Below are positions 59,243 through 64,000 of a stretch of 64,000 bases of DNA, in pieces. The position numbers were made by a program, and so were the translations under genes. The DNA is taken from positions 2,542,001 to 2,606,000 of the forward strand of contig NC_085920.1 in assembly GCF_035222485.1 (NCBI RefSeq), written 5' to 3'. The notes beneath the pieces are model-generated. The model did not search any database, had not been told where the DNA came from, and saw nothing but the letters and a program-made list of their open reading frames with translations. The number at the start of each line of letters is the position of its first letter. Position 1 is the first letter of the stretch. The DNA is from Podospora pseudoanserina (lineage: Eukaryota; Ascomycota; Sordariomycetes; Sordariales; Podosporaceae).

Positions 59243-59271
<29 letters not shown>
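59243..59271. repeat. (CA)n microsatellite
   Basis: About 14 uninterrupted CA units, in the probable 3' UTR of the histidine kinase gene. Confidence 0.95.
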
Positions 59272-59273
<2 letters not shown>

Positions 59274-59488
59274 ATACCTACTCAACCCCCACATCACCCC
59301 CCAACCCCCCCCTTCTTCCCTCCCTTGGCCCTTTGTTTGCTTTTTTCCCCTTCAGAAATACCTCATGCTCGCCCTGAAAGACAATAGCTAGAGTATACCG
59401 CTCTTTGCTCCTCAAAAAAATCGATAGAAAAAGTGCCTCAAAACATATTGAAAATGAAACCCCCAGAATCCAAACCCATCAAAAAACA

Positions 59489-62400
59489 CTACTTCTGCCC
59501 CCTAGGCGCAGTAGTGCTATGATGGTGAATATTCGGCTCCGACAGACTAGTACTCGACCTCCCAACCCCTCCCTTCAAGGGGTCCTCCGCATCAGCAGTA
59601 ACAATGCTCGGGCTCTCCAGTCCCGCCGTCAGCGCCTCCGAGGCCGTCATCCCCCTCGTTGCCGCCAGGCTCGGCCTCACATGAGAAGCAGCCGAGATCG
59701 CCGCCGCCGCCGCAGCGCCCGCGTTGCTGCTGGCATTCTGCTGGTACGCATTCAGCGCGGCATTGTCCCTCCGACCCCCCGTCACCGCGTCCGCCGCCCT
59801 GGCGAGCTCCCGCTCTCTGTTCTTCTCCAGGAGCTGGCCGCCGAGCGTGGCGCACTTGAGGATGGTCTGGATGAGGTGGTTTTGCTGGAGGGGCTTGGAG
59901 AGGTACTCGTCCATCTGGGCCTGGATGCACTTTTCTCTGTCGCCCATCATGGCGTGCGCCGTCAGGGCGATGATGGGGGTGCGCTGGCTGCCTAGGCTGC
60001 GCTCGTACTCGCGGATCTTGGATGTGGCTTCGAATCCACCCTGTTGTAAATCGTTAGCTAGAGTCTCCATAAACGTTGCGAGTTGAAAAGGGGCGACATA
60101 CCATGATAGGCATCTGAACATCCATCAAGATGACATCAAACTTCTTCCTCTTGACAGCCTCAACAGCTTCCTCGCCGTTCCCAACCACGGTAACCACATG
60201 ATGGTACTTCTCCAGGATCTTGACCGCAAGCCTCTGGTTGACCGTGTTGTCTTCCGCCAACAGAATCTCGAACGAGCGGGTGTTATCCGCCAGCGAGGGT
60301 GTCGCGCGGTTTTCCAAGGCAGGCACCATGCCGTTGCCGAGATCAATCAGCTGGCATGGCGTGGTCATGTACGACGTGATGCCCAGATCAAGGCAGGACT
60401 TGAGCGAAACGTGAACCACAGGGGCCAAGAGCACAATGGGCAGGTACTTGAAGTCGTCGACCGCTCTCAACCTGCGAGCGTCCTCGATCGAGTCAACAAT
60501 GATGACATCGTATGGCGAATTTTGCTGAGTCCGAGCCTTCTCCAGCGCGGGGCTCTTCTCCGAGTCGACAACGATAGGCACGAGGCTCAGCTCCTTGAGC
60601 ATCCTGACAATCTCGGATCCGTGACCGGTCCTGCCCTTGTCGATAAACAGTACCTGGTGGCCCTTGTAGGGGGTAAGTTGCTTCGCAATGAGCGAAACAT
60701 CATCGTTGGCGAGACGGACGACGCACGTGAAGTAGAACTTGCTGCCCTTGCCGTACTCGCTCTTGACCCACACGTCGCCGCCCATCAGGTTGACCAGTCT
60801 CTTGGAAATGGAGAGACCCAATCCGGTACCGCCAAACTTGCGTGTCATGGAGCCATCGGCCTGCTGGAACGTGTCGAAAATGAGATCAAGCTTGTCCGCC
60901 GGAATACCTATTCCCGTGTCGGACACGATGAACTCAATGGCGTACTCGTAGGGCGCACACTGGACATGAGACGCCTTCTGAATGGTCAAGCTGACTTCGC
61001 CATGCTCGGTGAACTTGATGGCGTTGCCCACCAGGTTCAGGATGATCTGGCGCAACCTGAACGAGTCACCCACCACGTGGTCTGGCACCGAGTTATTGAC
61101 TCGGTACGTGAGATCTAGGAACTTCTCGTTTGCCTTAACAGCGAGAGTCTTGAGCGCATTGAAGACAGTTCCACGCAGCGTGTAGGGAATTTCCTCGATA
61201 ACCATTCTCCTAGCTTCGATCTTGGACAGATCCAAGATGTCATCGATGATGGTCAACAGGCTGTTGGCCAGCGAGTTGACAATGTTGAGCATCTCCCTTT
61301 GATACTGAGTGAGGTCGGTATCGAGAGTGAGCTGTGTCATACCGATGATGCCGTTCATTGGGGTCCGTATCTCGTGGGACATGTTGGCAAGGAATTCGGA
61401 TTTGGTCTTGTTGGCCAACTCGGCTGCTTCTCTGGCCTGCGTGTTCCTCTGGATACTGTCTCTCAAGTTGTACACCATCTGGTTAATCTTCTTCTTGAGC
61501 TCGTCCATTTCACCGGACGCTTCGACTTCAACTAGCTTGGTGAAATCCCCGTCCGTTGCGGCATTGGTAATGTCACCAAATGCTCGTACTTGAGCCGTCT
61601 GTTTGGGCCAGTCAGCAGGAATTTTCACCAAAGCGGCATATTTGATAACGTACCAAGTTGTTGGCCATGGTGTTGACGTCGGTAGTAATTTCCTTCCATC
61701 TTCCCTTCAGGCCAGCAACATCGGCCTGTCCACCCATGATACCGTCGACACCGACGTCCTTGGCGACCCTTTGCACTTCGTTACAGAATATCGAAAGCCG
61801 GTCAACCATGTTGTTAATGGTTTCCTTCAGAATGAGTATCTCGCCCTTGGCTTCAACGTCGATCTTCCGGCTCATGTCTCCATTGGCAATGGCTTGTGTG
61901 ACAGTTGAAATCCCTCTGACCTATATCGGTTGTCAGCATGAAGTAGCCAGTTAAAAAAGGAGTCGGGGACATACCTGTGATGTAAGGTTTCTGGCCATGG
62001 TGTTTACGTTTTCAGTGAGGTCTTTCCATTTGCCCTCTACGTTGTCGACCTGAGCCTGACCGCCGAGTGTACCATCCGTGCCGACCTCTCTGGCCACCTT
62101 GCTGACCTCAAACGCGAATGTTCCTAAGCGGTCCACCATGGTGTTGATGGTGTTCTTCAAATCCAAAATTTCACCCTGCACCTCGACCCCGATCTTCTTG
62201 GTAAGGTCACCCCGAGCGACGGCCGTAGTGACCTTTGCTATTTCTCGCACCTGCGTTGTTAAATTCATAGCCATACCGTTGACGTTTTCCGTAAGATCTC
62301 TCCAAGTGCCCTGGACATCATGTACCGTTGCTTGTCCGCCGAGTCGCCCTTCGGTTCCGACTTCCCTGGCAATCTTGGTAACTTCCCGTGCGAATTGTTG

Positions 62401-63754
62401 GAGCTGGTCCACCATAGAGTTGATCGTTTTCTTCAGTTCAAAGATTTCTCCGCGGCACTCAGCCTGCACCTTTTGCGTCAAATCACCCTTTGCGACAGCC
62501 GTGGTAACCTTGATGATATCTCGCACTTGTGTAGTCAGATTGTTGGCCATGGCATTCACGTTGACAGTCAGTTCGTTCCACATGCCCTGTACCCCTTCGA
62601 CATCAGCCTGGCCGCCCAGGATACCTTCGGTTCCGACGTCTCTGGCGACGCGTGTGACTTCAGAGGCAAAAGTCCGCAGTTGGTCTACCATGGTGTTGAT
62701 CGTTTGTTGCAGCTGTAGAATTTCTCCCTTGGCGGGGCGTTCAATTTTCTTGGTGAGATCACCATGGGCTACGGCGGTGGTAACAGAGGCGATTTCACGC
62801 ACTATTATGCGAGGTGTTAGTGCTGCCGAGTCAATACTTTACCTGCATGATAGGGGGGATTCGTACCTTGATCAGTGAGGTTTTGAGCCATGACGTTCAC
62901 TAGCAAAGAGTCAGTATGTCTGAGCGCTTATCAGAAACATGCATTACCGTGCCAGCAAACATACCGTTATCAGTTAGTTCTTTCCAAGTTCCATCAACAC
63001 CCTCGATTTGAGCCTGGCCACCGAGGATACCCTCGGTACCGACTTCACGGGCGACACGAGACACTTCGCTGGAGAAGACTTGCAGTTGATCCATCATGGT
63101 GTTGATGGTACGCTTGAAAGTGGTAATTTCGGGGTCCATTTCAACACTGTTCATCCGCACCTTCTTGGAAAGATCACCGCGGGCAACAGCCGTCACGATT
63201 TCACCAATCTCACGCAGGGCCTTTTGGAAGGCCTCGTTGGCCTTTTGATGCTTCCATAGCTCGCGTTCCAGAGTAGCGACCCTTTCCTGCTCGATAATGG
63301 CAAGGGCCCTCTCCTGGAGCTGCTTCTGCTCGAGAAGCTGGGCATTTACGCCATCCAGCTCCTGGCGCTGGCTGTCGAGAAGCTTGGACTGATCGTCAAC
63401 ATGCTCCCTCAAACCTTCGAGAGCCTCGTCGAGGAGCTCATCTCGCGGTAGCGGAGCAGCATATCCAGAATTCCCAGCCCTTGCTCTTTCGTCCGACAGA
63501 GAGAGATGGCCGTTTCCGTCAGGGGTGTCGGGAAGCAGGCTCGAGGTGGTCGTATTGGCACGGGCCTGAAGATGCTGGACACGGAGAACCAGCGCAGCAA
63601 GTTCGAGCTCGAGTTCGAGCTTTTCAGAAGTATCAGCGCCAGGGATATTGAAGCGGGTGTTGACGCGGAGATTCAAGAGAGGCGGCGTGGTCGGATCGGT
63701 CGCGAGACTTTTCAGAATAGCAGTCACAGCTGCTAGCGATGATTCGCCACTCAT
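59489..63754 (-). CDS. nik-1: Group III hybrid histidine kinase (NIK-1/OS-1), HAMP repeats
   Basis: This cytosolic sensor kinase feeds the HOG MAP-kinase pathway and is the target pathway of phenylpyrrole and dicarboximide fungicides. Six exons (63754-62965, 62899-62867, 62801-61975, 61920-61654, 61598-60102, 60040-59489) give 1321 residues. After a coiled-coil N-terminus come five tandem HAMP-pair units of about 92 residues (each GDL(S/T)KK...WKELT-like) and a last HAMP. Then HisKA has [10 protein letters not shown] with the phospho-His at about 714. HATPase_c has DTGIGIP and [11 protein letters not shown] receiver follows with the phospho-Asp at about 1132 ([10 protein letters not shown]). 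The C-terminus is Ala/Ser-rich. There is no transmembrane segment, as expected. Exon 2 is only 33 nt and sits in a HAMP linker. All introns are GT-AG, 54-65 nt. Confidence 0.97.
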
Positions 63755-64000
63755 GGTTGCGGCACAGAGGGCCGTTTAGACCCAGCAGCCGTGATATTGT
63801 CTCTGATGGGCGATGCCAGCGGTGGGAGAGACAGAGAGGTAAACGGTACAAAACGGGGGTAGCGACGGCGGGGTGATGGCGGTTAAAATGATTTGGGTCG
63901 CGGGGAACGACTTATCGAGGTGGTCGGCGGCGTAGGTGCAACTCATGCGGGGAATACTGAATTGGCGGCGAGTCCAGGTGCAGTATGTGGATTACACGAC
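63755..64000. promoter_or_regulatory. Upstream region of the NIK-1 gene
   Basis: This is 5' leader and promoter DNA for the minus-strand kinase gene, cut by the window edge. Nothing else was seen. Confidence 0.5.

Larger units (their letters stand above)
58549..59488. other. Spacer and probable 3' UTR of the NIK-1 gene
   Basis: It contains the Pol III stop tract and, from about 59000, an A/C-rich region with a CA microsatellite, likely 3' UTR of the histidine kinase on the minus strand. No gene was seen. Confidence 0.5.

Noticed and set aside
60198-61118. 306-codon open frame on the plus strand
   Set aside because: It is antisense to the kinase and receiver domains of the NIK-1 gene; no independent signature.

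Overview
The window is nuclear DNA of a filamentous ascomycete, most likely a Sordariomycete (Sordariales-like). The reasons are: many short introns (about 48-110 nt) with GTNNGT donors and CTAAC/CTGAC branch sites; a group III HAMP-repeat histidine kinase (NIK-1/OS-1 type); a fungal Goodbye-NACHT NLR relic; WSC-domain copper radical oxidase; and two intron-containing nuclear tRNA genes. Nothing looks bacterial, and no CRISPR array, provirus or intact transposon was seen.

Layout, left to right: a class I alpha-1,2-mannosidase cut by the left edge (-); ATG10 (+); a U2B''/U1A-type RRM protein (-); ARPC1 (+); an unrecognised disordered protein (+); Polo kinase (-); an OPA3-like protein (+); an unrecognised 209-residue protein (+); a decayed Goodbye-NACHT NLR pseudogene (+, 14.6-19.3 kb); a 3.9 kb gene-poor stretch; a small four-helix membrane protein (+); an RTC3/SBDS-like protein (-); a Dbl-family RhoGEF (-); the PDZ proteasome chaperone NAS2/PSMD9 (+); Ran GTPase (+); a five-WSC glyoxal-oxidase-like enzyme (-); a 6.5 kb stretch with no supported gene; tRNA-Lys(CTT); a bZIP factor (-); RRN3/TIF-IA (-); the CCAAT-factor subunit HAP3/NF-YB (-); a 2.6 kb GC-rich gap; prefoldin subunit 2 (-) divergent from CMC2 (+); a TMEM14 protein (-); tRNA-Arg(ACG); and the NIK-1 hybrid histidine kinase (-).

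Most genes are conserved housekeeping functions: autophagy, splicing, actin nucleation, mitosis, nuclear transport, proteasome assembly, Pol I transcription and osmosensing. They are independently transcribed and there is no biosynthetic cluster. The accessory signals are the broken NLR, the secreted WSC oxidase and the long gene-free stretches. All exon structures below were assembled by reading splice signals together with protein-family continuity; there is no transcript evidence.

The least ordinary observations concern gene structure: a TMEM14 gene whose first coding exon is only the ATG; a HAP3 intron with an in-frame alternative start; three GC-AG introns in one window; in-frame stopless introns; a skippable 33-nt exon in the histidine kinase; and the NLR relic, which still has its Walker motifs but carries about seven breaks.
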